This document shows, in pieces, positions 1 to 8,561 of a stretch of 64,000 nt of DNA. Source of the stretch: an uncultured Clostridia bacterium (GTDB taxonomy: Bacteria > Bacillota > Clostridia > Peptostreptococcales > Anaerovoracaceae); contig CAMENZ010000003.1 in NCBI GenBank assembly GCA_945928865.1, forward strand, positions 26,501 to 90,500, in the 5' to 3' direction. The position numbers and the translations under genes are program-made. The notes beneath the pieces were generated by a model, which did no database searches, was not told the DNA's origin, and saw nothing but the letters and a program-made list of their open reading frames with translations. The stretch's first letter is position 1. Every line of letters starts with the position of its first letter.

Positions 1-29
1 GCTTAAATATAGTGAAGGAGGTGCGGTAG

Positions 30-224
30 ATGTCAAAGAAATGTGAAATTTGTGGTAAGGGACAAACTTCAGGAAATAATGTTTCTCACTCCATGAGACA
101 CACAAGAAGAAAATGGAATGCTAATATTCAGTCAGTTAGAGTAGTTAGCGAAAACGGTTCAGTTAGAAAAGCTAATGTATGTACTAAGTGTATGAAATCA
201 GGTAAGGTAAACCGTGCCATCTAA
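30..224 (+). CDS. rpmB: 50S ribosomal protein L28
   Basis: Structural protein of the large ribosomal subunit. The 64-residue product has the usual L28 length and opens with MSKKCEICGKG, with the family's basic, Asn/Arg-rich middle (HTRRKWNANIQ). Two CxxC pairs (C5/C8 near the N terminus and the CTKC near residue 52) mark the zinc-binding form of L28. A strong AAGGAGGTG ribosome site precedes the ATG. The gene stands alone and is followed by its own hairpin terminator, so it is not part of the purine operon downstream. Identification is secure. Confidence 0.97.
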   Translation: MSKKCEICGKGQTSGNNVSHSMRHTRRKWNANIQSVRVVSENGSVRKANVCTKCMKSGKVNRAI

Positions 225-239
225 ATTTAAAAATATTAA

Positions 240-264
240 AACTCACAGAAATGTGGGTTTTTTT
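240..264 (+). terminator. Intrinsic terminator of rpmB
   Basis: A six-pair stem (CTCACA/TGTGGG, one G-T pair) with a GAAA tetraloop is followed directly by seven T residues. It lies 15 bases after the rpmB stop codon. Confidence 0.85.
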
Positions 265-353
265 ATTGCTGTTTTATAGGTGCCGCAAATGGTGTGGTTT
301 AATATGGATTAATACTAAAAAATTATTTTCTATAATACAGAAAAGGAGTGCAA

Positions 354-449
354 ATGAAAAACCTTCAAAATATAAGGGGTATCAGTGTATCCATTGTTAA
401 AATGAGACAACTTTTTTTCCTTTTTAGTTGCCCGATTGGGATGTTTTAG
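354..449 (+). CDS. Possible 31-residue peptide, unknown
   Basis: The frame reads MKNLQNIRGISVSIVKMRQ and ends ...SCPIGMF. It has an AAAAGGAG ribosome site six bases before the ATG and a TATAAT-like hexamer about 20 bases upstream of the start. There is no homology I recognise, and short frames like this arise by chance in such AT-rich DNA. It could equally be a remnant of an older gene. Listed only because the ribosome site is good. Confidence 0.2.
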   Translation: MKNLQNIRGISVSIVKMRQLFFLFSCPIGMF

Positions 450-748
450 CAATTTAAGACAACTTTGGACAAATTTCAGGGGATTTTAACCTGAAACACC
501 TCTTTATAAGCAGATTTTGTTGTCTGAAATGGTTGTATTTCATAAATCAGCCAACTTTTACCATAAATTACCAATTACCAGTTTCATTAGCTTATTACAC
601 CGCAAAATCTAAAATCCCAATCCCCAAAAACTAAAGTCTATTTATAAATGCTCTTATCCTATAATGAATTATTTATTGCATTATGCTAAAAAAGTTTAGA
701 AAGAATTAATGCGAATAAAATAAAATTTATAAATAAAAATATACGATA

Positions 749-792
749 TATAACGAACTATAATAAAAAAATATAGTAAATAGTACAGAAAA
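749..792 (+). promoter_or_regulatory. Candidate PurR box pair upstream of purE
   Basis: Positions 749-761 read TATAACGAACTAT, which agrees at 11 of 13 positions with the Bacillus PurBox consensus AWWWCCGAACWWT. Positions 780-792 read ATAGTACAGAAAA and agree at 10 of 13 with the inverted consensus. The gap is 18 bases; paired boxes in Bacillus subtilis are spaced 16-17. Many consensus positions are A/T and cheap to match here, and the second box misses two core bases, so this is only a candidate. Confidence 0.28.
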
Positions 793-806
793 ATTCAGCA
801 CAAAAG

Positions 807-834
807 TTGACTTTTTAATTCAAAATATTATAAT
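807..834 (+). promoter_or_regulatory. Sigma-A promoter of the purine operon
   Basis: TTGACT at 807-812 and TATAAT at 829-834 are separated by 16 bases, close to the vegetative consensus. The predicted start, near 841, leaves a leader of only about 35 bases before the purE ATG. That is too short for a purine riboswitch, so control would have to act at the promoter. Confidence 0.75.
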
Positions 835-875
835 CAAAATATGTTTAAAGAAACTATGTTTTAGGAGAATGTAAT

Positions 876-1370
876 ATGAAGAAAATTGGTATTTTAATGG
901 GTTCTGATAGTGACCTTCCTATAGCAGAAAAAGCTATTTCAGCTTTAGAGGAGTTTCAGGTACCTTTTGAGGTGCATGTGTACTCTGCTCATAGAACACC
1001 TTATGAAGCGGCAGATTTTGCCCTAAGAGCTAGAGAAAGAGGAATGGGCGTTATTATTGCTATTGCCGGCATGGCAGCTCATTTAGCAGGGGCTATGGCA
1101 GCTAATACTACTTTACCTGTTATAGGGGTTCCCGCTAAGTCAACTAATTTAGATGGAATGGATGCACTTCTTGCTACAGTACAGATGCCTAAGGGTATGC
1201 CTGTTGCTACTGTTGCCATAGATGGCGGATACAATGCAGGGCTTTTGGCAGTTGAAATGTTAGCTATTTCTGATGATGAATTAGCTGAAAAACTTAGTTT
1301 CAAGAAAAAAGCTGATGCTGATAAGGTTTTAGAAAAAAGCCGTATAGTTGAAGAAAAGTATAATAAATAA
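876..1370 (+). CDS. purE: N5-carboxyaminoimidazole ribonucleotide mutase (class I PurE)
   Basis: Converts N5-CAIR to CAIR in IMP synthesis; cytosolic. The 164-residue protein has the class I signatures: the GSDSDLP loop near residue 9, SAHRTP at 37-42 with the catalytic histidine, and an AHLAGAMAA...PVIGVP segment. These match the Escherichia coli-like, PurK-dependent type and not the class II enzyme that carboxylates AIR directly. An AGGAG site lies eight bases before the ATG. It is the first gene of the operon. No purK is present in the window, so PurK must lie elsewhere or the cell relies on high CO2. Confidence 0.96.
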   Translation: MKKIGILMGSDSDLPIAEKAISALEEFQVPFEVHVYSAHRTPYEAADFALRARERGMGVIIAIAGMAAHLAGAMAANTTLPVIGVPAKSTNLDGMDALLATVQMPKGMPVATVAIDGGYNAGLLAVEMLAISDDELAEKLSFKKKADADKVLEKSRIVEEKYNK

Positions 1371-1414
1371 AAAATAAAGAATAAAATTTAAAAGGAAGAA
1401 ATGAGGAAGAAAAA

Positions 1415-2101
1415 ATGGAAAAGAAATTAGTGTACACAGGAAAGACAAAGAATGTTTTCGAACTTGAAAATGGAAATTATCTCTTAAAATTTAAGGATGA
1501 TTGCACAGGTAAGGATGGAGTGTTTGATCCGGGTGAAAATGCAGTTGGACTTACTATTGATGGAGTAGGTGATGTAAATTTAAGAATGTCCATTTATTTC
1601 TTCGAAAAAATCAATGCAGCAGGTATTTTAACTCATTATGTATCAGCTGACCTTAATACTACTGAAATGGAAGTTAAGCCGGGCAAAGTTTTTGGCAAGG
1701 GTTTAGAAGTAATTTGCAGATATAAGGCAGTAGGCAGCTTTTTTAGAAGATATGGTGAATATATTGAGGAAGGTGCAGATTTACCTGCTTATGTAGAAAC
1801 TACATTTAAGAATGATGAAAAGGGAGATCCTTTAGTAACTAAAGATGCTTTAGTTGCTTTAGGTGTATTATCCGATTCACAATATGAAGATATTAAATCA
1901 ATGACACAGAAGATTACTAAGATTGTTGCAGATGATCTTAAGAAAAAAGGTTTAGATTTATATGATATTAAATTTGAATTTGGATATGATAAGGATGGAA
2001 AAGTTATGTTAATTGATGAAATCGCTTCCGGAAATATGCGTGTTTATAAAGATGGCAAGTATATTGATCCGATGGTGCTTTCAGAACTTTTCTTTGCTTA
2101 A
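1415..2101 (+). CDS. purC: SAICAR synthetase
   Basis: Ligates aspartate to CAIR, the step after PurE. At 228 residues it is the compact bacterial form. The start ([12 protein letters not shown]) is the nucleotide-binding glycine-rich opening of the family. The central FRRYGEY stretch, KDDALV-like region and the [12 protein letters not shown] segment near the C terminus (usually DE.SPDs.R) fit the fold. It follows purE by 44 bases with its own ribosome site. A hairpin follows it, so it may mark a break in transcript level within the operon. Confidence 0.94.
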   Translation: MEKKLVYTGKTKNVFELENGNYLLKFKDDCTGKDGVFDPGENAVGLTIDGVGDVNLRMSIYFFEKINAAGILTHYVSADLNTTEMEVKPGKVFGKGLEVICRYKAVGSFFRRYGEYIEEGADLPAYVETTFKNDEKGDPLVTKDALVALGVLSDSQYEDIKSMTQKITKIVADDLKKKGLDLYDIKFEFGYDKDGKVMLIDEIASGNMRVYKDGKYIDPMVLSELFFA

Positions 2102-2126
2102 TATTTTAAGAATAGAAACATATATG

Positions 2127-2148
2127 TGAGGGCCCTAAAAAGCCCTCA
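2127..2148 (+). terminator. Hairpin between purC and purF
   Basis: TGAGGGC and GCCCTCA form a perfect seven-pair stem around CCTAAAAA. Only three T residues follow before TAACTAT, so it is a weak terminator. It may be an attenuator or an RNA-processing or stabilising hairpin inside the operon. Confidence 0.5.
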
Positions 2149-2192
2149 TTTAACTATAAGATTGGGATAATTTAAGGAGGCTAGAAGAAGTA

Positions 2193-3617
2193 ATGGGAGG
2201 ATTTTTTGGAGTAGTGTCAAAGAATGACAGTATGTTAAATGTATTTTTTGGCGTAGACTACCACTCACATTTAGGCACTAAGAGAGGAGGTTTGGCTGCT
2301 TATGATAAGGAGCTGGGCTTTCAAAGGGAAATTCATAATATAGAGAATTCACCTTTTAGAACAAAATTTGAAAATATCATAAATGAAATGAGAGGTAATT
2401 CTGCTATTGGCTGTATAAGTGATTCAGATCCTCAACCTTTACTGATTCGTTCAAACTTAGGCACTTATGCTATATGCACTGTAGGTAGAATAAATAATCA
2501 TGAAGATTTAATAGAACAATATTTATCTTATAGCGGTGGGCATTTCGGTGCTATGACAGGTGGTAAGATAAATGCTACTGAATTGGTGGCAGCTTTAATA
2601 AATCAGAAAAGCGGTTTTAAGGAAGGTATTCAGTTTGCTCAAAAGCAAATAGATGGTTCTATGTCTATTTTGATTCTAAAGGAAGATGGACATTTAATAG
2701 CTGCTAGAGATAAGAAGGGTAGACTTCCTGTTCATATAGGAAAAGATGAAGATGGATATGCAGTTTCTTTTGAGTCTTTTGCATATAAAAAGCTGGGCTT
2801 TGAAGATGAAAAGGAATTAGGGGCGGGAGAAGTTGTAGAAATTACTGCTAATGCTATAACACAGCTCGTAAAGCCTAATAAAAATATGAAAATTTGTGCT
2901 TTTTTATGGTCATATTACGGCTATCCTAATTCAAACTATGAGGGAATAAATGTAGAATTGATGCGTTATAAAAACGGAGCTATTATGGCTAGACATGATA
3001 GAGAATCCGGTTTGCTTAAGGATATAGATTATGCTTGCGGAGTGCCTGATAGTGGTACACCTCATGCTATTGGATATTCTAATGAAAGCGATATTCCCTT
3101 TGCAAGACCTTTTATAAAATATACTCCGACTTGGCCTAGAAGCTTTATGCCGGCAAATCAGAAGGAGAGAGATAAGGTTGCTAAAATGAAGCAAATTCCT
3201 GTTCATGAACTTATAAAGGATAAGAACCTTTTATTTGTAGATGATTCCATAGTTAGAGGTACTCAGCTTAAAGAAACTGTGGACTTTTTATTTGAACATG
3301 GTGCAAAATCCGTTCATATGAGGTCTGCTTGTCCTCCAATTATGTATGGCTGCAAATATCTCAACTTCTCAGGAACTAAAAATGAGATGGAGCTTTTAGC
3401 AAGGAGAATAATCATGGAATTGGAAGGGGAAGAGGGAGAAAAATATATAAATGAATATAGCGATTCTTCCACCGAAAGAGGAAAGAAACTTAGAGCTGAA
3501 ATATGTAAGAAGTTTAATTTTGATTCACTGGAATTTCAGTCTCTAGATGGTATAATAGAAGCAATAGGATTAGAAGAATGTCAAATGTGTACATATTGCT
3601 GGAATGGTAAGGAATAA
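2193..3617 (+). CDS. purF: Amidophosphoribosyltransferase with degenerate glutaminase domain
   Basis: PurF makes phosphoribosylamine from PRPP, the committed step of purine synthesis. The transferase half is intact: PRPP loop VDDSIVRGT with the aspartate pair at 350-351, and GVPDSG near 285. Cysteines fitting the [4Fe-4S] ligands of Bacillus-type PurF are kept (C235, C387, C463, C466, plus C469). The N-terminal glutaminase half is recognisable but lacks its chemistry. The chain starts MGGFFGVVS, where the family has Cys-Gly at the processed N terminus. The HVRYST arginine site reads CISDSD (74-79), and the HNGN oxyanion loop reads TVGR (96-99). No upstream start would restore a cysteine. The enzyme is therefore predicted to use free ammonia or ammonia from a partner. 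A GGAGG site precedes the ATG. Family call is firm; loss of glutaminase function is inferred from the residues. Confidence 0.9.
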   Translation: MGGFFGVVSKNDSMLNVFFGVDYHSHLGTKRGGLAAYDKELGFQREIHNIENSPFRTKFENIINEMRGNSAIGCISDSDPQPLLIRSNLGTYAICTVGRINNHEDLIEQYLSYSGGHFGAMTGGKINATELVAALINQKSGFKEGIQFAQKQIDGSMSILILKEDGHLIAARDKKGRLPVHIGKDEDGYAVSFESFAYKKLGFEDEKELGAGEVVEITANAITQLVKPNKNMKICAFLWSYYGYPNSNYEGINVELMRYKNGAIMARHDRESGLLKDIDYACGVPDSGTPHAIGYSNESDIPFARPFIKYTPTWPRSFMPANQKERDKVAKMKQIPVHELIKDKNLLFVDDSIVRGTQLKETVDFLFEHGAKSVHMRSACPPIMYGCKYLNFSGTKNEMELLARRIIMELEGEEGEKYINEYSDSSTERGKKLRAEICKKFNFDSLEFQSLDGIIEAIGLEECQMCTYCWNGKE

Positions 3618-3651
3618 AGTATAGCATAGTTTAGTGAGAAAGGATTTATAA

Positions 3652-4692
3652 ATGAAAGAAATATCACAGTCAAAGACCTATAAAGATGCCGGAGTAGATA
3701 TTACTGCAGGATACAAGGCGGTAGAACTTATGAAAATTCACATAGCCAGAACTATGATGGGTAAAAGTGTAGATATAGGTGGTTTTGGTGGTCTATTTGA
3801 ATTAGATATGACAGGTATTACAAAACCTGTATTAGTAAGCGGTACAGATGGTGTAGGAACTAAGCTTAAACTAGCATTTTTAATGGATAAGCATGATACA
3901 GTAGGAATAGACTGTGTAGCTATGTGCGTAAATGATATTATTTGCTGTGGTGCTAAACCTTTATTTTTCTTAGATTATATAGCTTGTGGTAAAAACTATC
4001 CTGAAAAAATTGCTGAAATTGTTTCAGGAATAGCTGAGGGTTGTGTTCAGTCAGGTTGTCAGTTAATAGGTGGAGAAACTGCTGAAATGCCGGGATTTTA
4101 TGATTTAGATGAATATGATTTGGCAGGATTTAGTGTAGGAGTTGTTGATAAATCAAAGGTTTTAGATAAGACTACTATGGCAGAAGGGGATGTAGTTATT
4201 GCTCTTTCTTCTAGTGGCATACATTCCAATGGATTTTCTTTAGTTAGAAAGGTATTTGATGTAGAAAATATTGATTTGAAAGCTCCGGTAGCTGAATTAA
4301 ATGGTAAATCTTTAGGAGATACTCTTTTAACTCCTACTAAAATATATGTAAAACCTATGGTAGAACTTTTTAAAGAAGTAGATGTTAAAGGTGTATCACA
4401 TATTACCGGTGGCGGATTCTATGAAAACATTCCAAGAAGTATACCTGATGGACTTTGTGCAAAAATCAATAAGGAATCCCTTAGAATTTTACCAATATTT
4501 AAATTAATGCAGGAAAAGGGAAATATTCCTGAACATGATATGTTTAATACCTTTAATATGGGTGTAGGAATGAGTGTAATAGTGCCAAAAGCTCAAGAAG
4601 AAAAGGCTTTAGAGATTCTTAGGGCTAATGGAGAAGATGCTTATACAGTAGGTGAAATTATTAAAGCTGCTGAAAAGGTGGAAATATGCTAA
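3652..4692 (+). CDS. purM: Phosphoribosylformylglycinamidine cyclo-ligase (AIR synthetase)
   Basis: Closes the imidazole ring of FGAM to give AIR using ATP. The 346-residue protein has the standard family length and landmarks: TYKDAGVDI at the start, [11 protein letters not shown] near residue 63, [29 protein letters not shown], and [13 protein letters not shown] in the C-terminal domain. It starts 34 bases after purF. Its end overlaps the purN start by seven bases, which suggests translational coupling. Confidence 0.97.
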   Translation: MKEISQSKTYKDAGVDITAGYKAVELMKIHIARTMMGKSVDIGGFGGLFELDMTGITKPVLVSGTDGVGTKLKLAFLMDKHDTVGIDCVAMCVNDIICCGAKPLFFLDYIACGKNYPEKIAEIVSGIAEGCVQSGCQLIGGETAEMPGFYDLDEYDLAGFSVGVVDKSKVLDKTTMAEGDVVIALSSSGIHSNGFSLVRKVFDVENIDLKAPVAELNGKSLGDTLLTPTKIYVKPMVELFKEVDVKGVSHITGGGFYENIPRSIPDGLCAKINKESLRILPIFKLMQEKGNIPEHDMFNTFNMGVGMSVIVPKAQEEKALEILRANGEDAYTVGEIIKAAEKVEIC

Positions 4693-5303
4693 AAATTAAA
4701 ACTGCAGTATTAGTTTCAGGCGGTGGGACTAATCTTCAGGCTCTTATAGATGCAGAGAAAAATGACTTATTAGAAACGGCTGAAATTTCCTTAGTAATTT
4801 CTAATAAGGAAGGGGTATTGGCTTTAGAAAGAGCAGATAAGGCCGGTATAAAAAGAGAAGTCATTTCTAAGAAAGAATTTCCTAATCAGATGGATTTTGA
4901 AGAAAAATTAAATCAGATTTTAGTTGAAAATCAGATAGAATTGATAGTTTTAGCAGGATTTATGAGCATCTTAAGTGGTCAATTTACAGATAGATATGTA
5001 GGTAGAATTATTAATATACACCCATCTTTGATACCATCTTTTTGTGGCAAGGGTTTTTATGGACTTAAGGTTCATGAGGAGGCTTTAAAGTATGGTGTTA
5101 AAATAACCGGTGCTACTGTTCATTATGTAAATGAAACACCGGATGGCGGTCAGATTATAATGCAGAAGGCAGTGGAGATTTTGGAAGATGATAGTCCGAA
5201 AACTCTTCAGCAGAGGGTTATGAAGGAGGCAGAGCATATAATTTTGCCTCAGGCTACAGAACAGGTGGCAAGGCGGATTTTGAAGGAAAGGGAAGAAAAA
5301 TGA
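4686..5303 (+). CDS. purN: Phosphoribosylglycinamide formyltransferase (10-formyl-THF type)
   Basis: Transfers a formyl group from 10-formyltetrahydrofolate to GAR. The 205-residue chain has the PurN opening [16 protein letters not shown], the catalytic [10 protein letters not shown] motif (Asn-His) and the [16 protein letters not shown] segment with the catalytic aspartate. It overlaps purM upstream and shares an ATGA with the next gene, so it sits in a tightly coupled block. Confidence 0.96.
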   Translation: MLKIKTAVLVSGGGTNLQALIDAEKNDLLETAEISLVISNKEGVLALERADKAGIKREVISKKEFPNQMDFEEKLNQILVENQIELIVLAGFMSILSGQFTDRYVGRIINIHPSLIPSFCGKGFYGLKVHEEALKYGVKITGATVHYVNETPDGGQIIMQKAVEILEDDSPKTLQQRVMKEAEHIILPQATEQVARRILKEREEK

Positions 5304-6040
5304 ACGTATATGAAGTAAAATCTATGGGAGAAATTTTAAAAGGCAATTCTTATGTTGGCAGAGGAATTGTTTTAGGTCTTACACCGTCAGGAGATAAGGC
5401 TGTTTTAGCTTATTTTATCATGGGTAGAAGTCAAAATTCCAGAAATAGAATATTTCGTGAAGAGGGAGAAGATGTAGTTATATATCCTTTCGATGAATCA
5501 AAAGTTGAAGATCCATCTTTAATCATTTATTCTCCTATAAGAAAATATCATGATAAGTTGATTGTTACCAATGGTGATCAGACGGATACGGTATATGATA
5601 GCTTGAAATGGGGTAAGAGCTTCGGAGATGGTTTGATGAAGAGATGTTTTGAACCTGATAGTCCTAATTTTACACCTAGAATTAGTGGAATATTAAATTT
5701 TAACAGAGAAGATAGTAGTTGTGAAAATCCTGTGTTTGATTATGAACTTAGCATTTTGAAGAGTTTAAATAGTGAGGGTAGTAAAAATGCCAGATATTTC
5801 TTTAAATACGATTCTGAGAAGGGGTTAGGACATTTCATTCATACTTATGAAGGTGATGGAAATCCTTTACCAACTTTTCAGGGCGAACCTAGAAGAATTG
5901 CAATTCCTGAAGATATAGAGAAATTTGGTAGCGATATTTGGGCTAATCTTAATGAAGATAATAAGATTTCACTTTATGTAAGATATGTAGATTTGAAAAC
6001 TTTAAAATCAGTAAATAGAATATTTAATGTCAATAAATAG
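5300..6040 (+). CDS. purO: IMP cyclohydrolase, PurO-like family
   Basis: Predicted to close FAICAR to IMP, the last step of the pathway. The protein resembles the IMP_cyclohyd (PurO-like) family and not the N-terminal domain of bifunctional PurH. Features of that family here include the early N..GRGIV.G stretch, MGRSQNSRNR near residue 41, and TNGDQTDTVYD in the middle. Its start overlaps the purN stop (ATGA), and the transformylase gene follows at once, so together the two genes replace PurH. PurO was first described in archaea; bacterial homologues occur in clostridia. The symbol follows that family, and activity is inferred from family and context. Confidence 0.82.
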   Translation: MNVYEVKSMGEILKGNSYVGRGIVLGLTPSGDKAVLAYFIMGRSQNSRNRIFREEGEDVVIYPFDESKVEDPSLIIYSPIRKYHDKLIVTNGDQTDTVYDSLKWGKSFGDGLMKRCFEPDSPNFTPRISGILNFNREDSSCENPVFDYELSILKSLNSEGSKNARYFFKYDSEKGLGHFIHTYEGDGNPLPTFQGEPRRIAIPEDIEKFGSDIWANLNEDNKISLYVRYVDLKTLKSVNRIFNVNK

Positions 6041-6087
6041 TTATTGTAAACTTTTTTACTTTAATTTTAATCTATAAGGAGAAGGAA

Positions 6088-7272
6088 ATGTTTGAATATG
6101 AATTAAAATATGGATGTAATCCTAATCAAAAACCGGCTAAAATTTATATGGAAAATGGTAAGAATTTACCTATTGAAATTTTAAATGGTAAACCTGGATA
6201 TATAAATCTTTTAGACGCATTTAATAGTTGGCAGTTGGTAAAAGAAGTTAAGGAAGCTACAGGCTTACCTTGTGCTACATCTTTTAAACATGTAAGTCCT
6301 ACTTCTTGTGCAGTAGGTTATAAATTAAATGATAATTTAAAAAAGGCTTGTTTTGTAGAAGATATTGAAGGCTTAGATCAATCTTTAGTAGCTTCAGCTT
6401 ATGCAAGGGCTAGAGGAACTGATAGAATGAGTTCCTTTGGTGACTGGATAGCTTTATCAGACAAATGTGATGTGACCTGTGCCAAGCTTATTTCAAGAGA
6501 AGTGTCAGATGGTATCATTGCTCCCGATTATGATAAGGAAGCTTTAGAAATTCTTAAAGCTAAGAAAAAAGGTAATTATAATATAATTAAAATGGATGTA
6601 AACTATGTACCTAACGAAACAGAAATTAAGCAGGTATATGGTATAAATTTTATGCAGAAAAGAAATGATTTTCTGATTAATAGAGAATTGCTGGAGAATA
6701 TTGTAACAGAAAATAAAACTATGAATAATGAGAGTGCTATAAATTTAATTGTAGCCCTTATTACTCTTAAATATACCCAGTCTAATTCGGTTTGTTACGC
6801 TTATAATGGACAAACTATAGGCGTAGGAGCTGGTCAGCAGTCCAGAATACATTGTACTCGTTTGGCTGGAGAAAAGGCTGATAAATGGATGTTGAGACAG
6901 ACAGATAGGGTTTTGAATTTACCTTTTAAAGATGAAATTACCAGACCGGAGAGGGATAATGCTATAGATATTTATCTTTCAGAAGACCAAGAGGAATTAT
7001 TGGAAGATGGTAATTGGGAAAAATTATTTACTGTTAGACCGGAAGCCTTCGATAGAAAAGAGCAGAGATCTTATCTTAAAGGACAGAAGGGAATTTGTTT
7101 AGCTTCTGATGCTTTCTTCCCATTTGGAGATAATATAGAAAGAGCTGCTAAAAGTGGAGTATCCTTTATAGCGCAGCCGGGTGGTTCTGTTAGAGATGAT
7201 AATGTTATAGAAACTTGTAATAAGTATAATATAACTATGGCTATGACAGGAATGAGATTATTTCATCACTAA
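6088..7272 (+). CDS. Stand-alone AICAR transformylase (PurH C-terminal domain only)
   Basis: Formylates AICAR to FAICAR with 10-formyl-THF. The 394-residue chain begins directly with transformylase sequence (YELKYGCNPNQKPA) and carries the KHVSP motif at about residue 68, equivalent to the catalytic Lys-His of PurH. It has no MGS-like IMP cyclohydrolase domain in front. Other family marks are the ARGTDRMSSFGD segment, TQSNSVCYA and GAGQQSRIHCTRLAG. It follows purO by about 50 bases with an AAGGAGAAGG site. Its function depends on the separate cyclohydrolase upstream. Confidence 0.93.
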   Translation: MFEYELKYGCNPNQKPAKIYMENGKNLPIEILNGKPGYINLLDAFNSWQLVKEVKEATGLPCATSFKHVSPTSCAVGYKLNDNLKKACFVEDIEGLDQSLVASAYARARGTDRMSSFGDWIALSDKCDVTCAKLISREVSDGIIAPDYDKEALEILKAKKKGNYNIIKMDVNYVPNETEIKQVYGINFMQKRNDFLINRELLENIVTENKTMNNESAINLIVALITLKYTQSNSVCYAYNGQTIGVGAGQQSRIHCTRLAGEKADKWMLRQTDRVLNLPFKDEITRPERDNAIDIYLSEDQEELLEDGNWEKLFTVRPEAFDRKEQRSYLKGQKGICLASDAFFPFGDNIERAAKSGVSFIAQPGGSVRDDNVIETCNKYNITMAMTGMRLFHH

Positions 7273-7290
7273 TAGGAGGAACATTAAAAA

Positions 7291-8553
7291 ATGAAAATTA
7301 TGGTTGTAGGTGGCGGAGGTAGAGAACACGCTATTATAAAGAAACTTAAGGAAAATAAAAATATAGAAGAAATTTTCGCACTTCCGGGAAATGGGGGAAT
7401 TAGTTTAGATGCTACTTGTGTGGATATAGGAGCCAAGGACATAGATGGTATTATGGATTTTGCAAAATCTGAAAAGGTGGATTTTGCTGTAGTAGCACCG
7501 GATGATCCTTTGGTTTTAGGTGCTGTAGATAAACTAAATGAGGCAGGTATTAAAACCTTTGGACCTAATAAAAGAGCTGCTATTATAGAGGGTAGTAAAG
7601 CTTTTTCAAAGGATTTAATGAAAAAATATAATATCCCTACAGCAAAATATGCGACTTTTGAAAACTTAAAGGATGCAATTTCCTACTTAGATGAAGTGGA
7701 CATTCCGATTGTAATTAAAGCTGATGGACTGGCTTTAGGCAAGGGGGTTATTATCGCTGAAACGAGAGAGGAAGCAGAGAAGGCTATTCATTCTATGATG
7801 GAAGATAAGGTATTTGGTGAAAGCGGAAGTAAAGTAGTAATAGAAGAGTTTTTAACAGGACCTGAGGTATCAGTTTTAGCCTTTACTGATGGAAAAACCT
7901 TAGTTCCTATGGTATCCTCGATGGATCATAAAAGAGCTTTAGACGGGGATAAGGGGTTAAATACAGGAGGAATGGGGACTATAGCTCCTAATCCTTACTA
8001 TACAGAAAAAATAGCAGAAGAATGTATGGAAAAAATATTTATTCCTACTATGAAGGCAATGAATGAAGAAAATAGAACTTTTAAAGGCTGCCTTTATTTC
8101 GGTCTAATGCTTACAGAGTCAGGACCAAAGGTAATTGAATATAATTGCAGATTTGGAGATCCGGAGACTCAGGTGGTTTTACCTCTTTTAGAAACTGACC
8201 TGTTAGATATTATGATTGCTATATATGAAGAGCGATTAGAGGATATAGAAATTAAATTTTCTTCTGATAGGGCGTGTTGTGTTGTTATGGCATCTTCAGG
8301 ATATCCTTTAAGTTATGAAAAAGGCTTTCCTATAACAATGCCTGTAGATAAGAATATTTATGTGGCAGGAGCCAAACTGGAAGGTAATGATTTAGTTACT
8401 AATGGTGGTAGAGTTTTAGGTGTTACAGAAAAGGGAAGAACTTTAGAAGAAGCTATTGCTAAGGCTTATGATACTGTAGGAAAAGTGGATTTTGAAAATG
8501 CTTTTTATAGAAAAGATATTGGAGCAAAGGCTTTAAAGGCAGAAAGGAAATAG
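7291..8553 (+). CDS. purD: Phosphoribosylamine-glycine ligase
   Basis: ATP-grasp enzyme joining glycine to phosphoribosylamine, the step after PurF. The 420-residue chain opens with the GGGGREHAI nucleotide-type motif and continues with the VAPDDPLV and FGPNKRAA segments, the ATP-grasp lysine in PIVIKADGLALGKGV, and the metal-binding FGDPETQVVLPLL region. A GGAGG ribosome site lies upstream. The next gene, purL, begins eight bases after its stop. Confidence 0.97.
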   Translation: MKIMVVGGGGREHAIIKKLKENKNIEEIFALPGNGGISLDATCVDIGAKDIDGIMDFAKSEKVDFAVVAPDDPLVLGAVDKLNEAGIKTFGPNKRAAIIEGSKAFSKDLMKKYNIPTAKYATFENLKDAISYLDEVDIPIVIKADGLALGKGVIIAETREEAEKAIHSMMEDKVFGESGSKVVIEEFLTGPEVSVLAFTDGKTLVPMVSSMDHKRALDGDKGLNTGGMGTIAPNPYYTEKIAEECMEKIFIPTMKAMNEENRTFKGCLYFGLMLTESGPKVIEYNCRFGDPETQVVLPLLETDLLDIMIAIYEERLEDIEIKFSSDRACCVVMASSGYPLSYEKGFPITMPVDKNIYVAGAKLEGNDLVTNGGRVLGVTEKGRTLEEAIAKAYDTVGKVDFENAFYRKDIGAKALKAERK

Positions 8554-8561
8554 GTAAGGCT

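Larger units (their letters stand above)
265..806. other. Long AT-rich gene-free stretch before the purine operon
   Basis: No gene of normal size is visible here on either strand. The only coding candidate is a 31-codon reading frame from 354 to 449 (MKNLQNIRGISVS...), preceded by AAAAGGAG, with no recognisable family. The word TTACACCGCAAAATCTA at 595-611 recurs with two changes near 49.93 kb. The right-hand part is almost pure A/T and may carry the purine regulator site described separately. Confidence 0.5.

Noticed and set aside
225..840. Purine (guanine) riboswitch before purE
   Set aside because: The promoter lies only about 40 bases before the start codon, and no purine aptamer core could be found in the leader.
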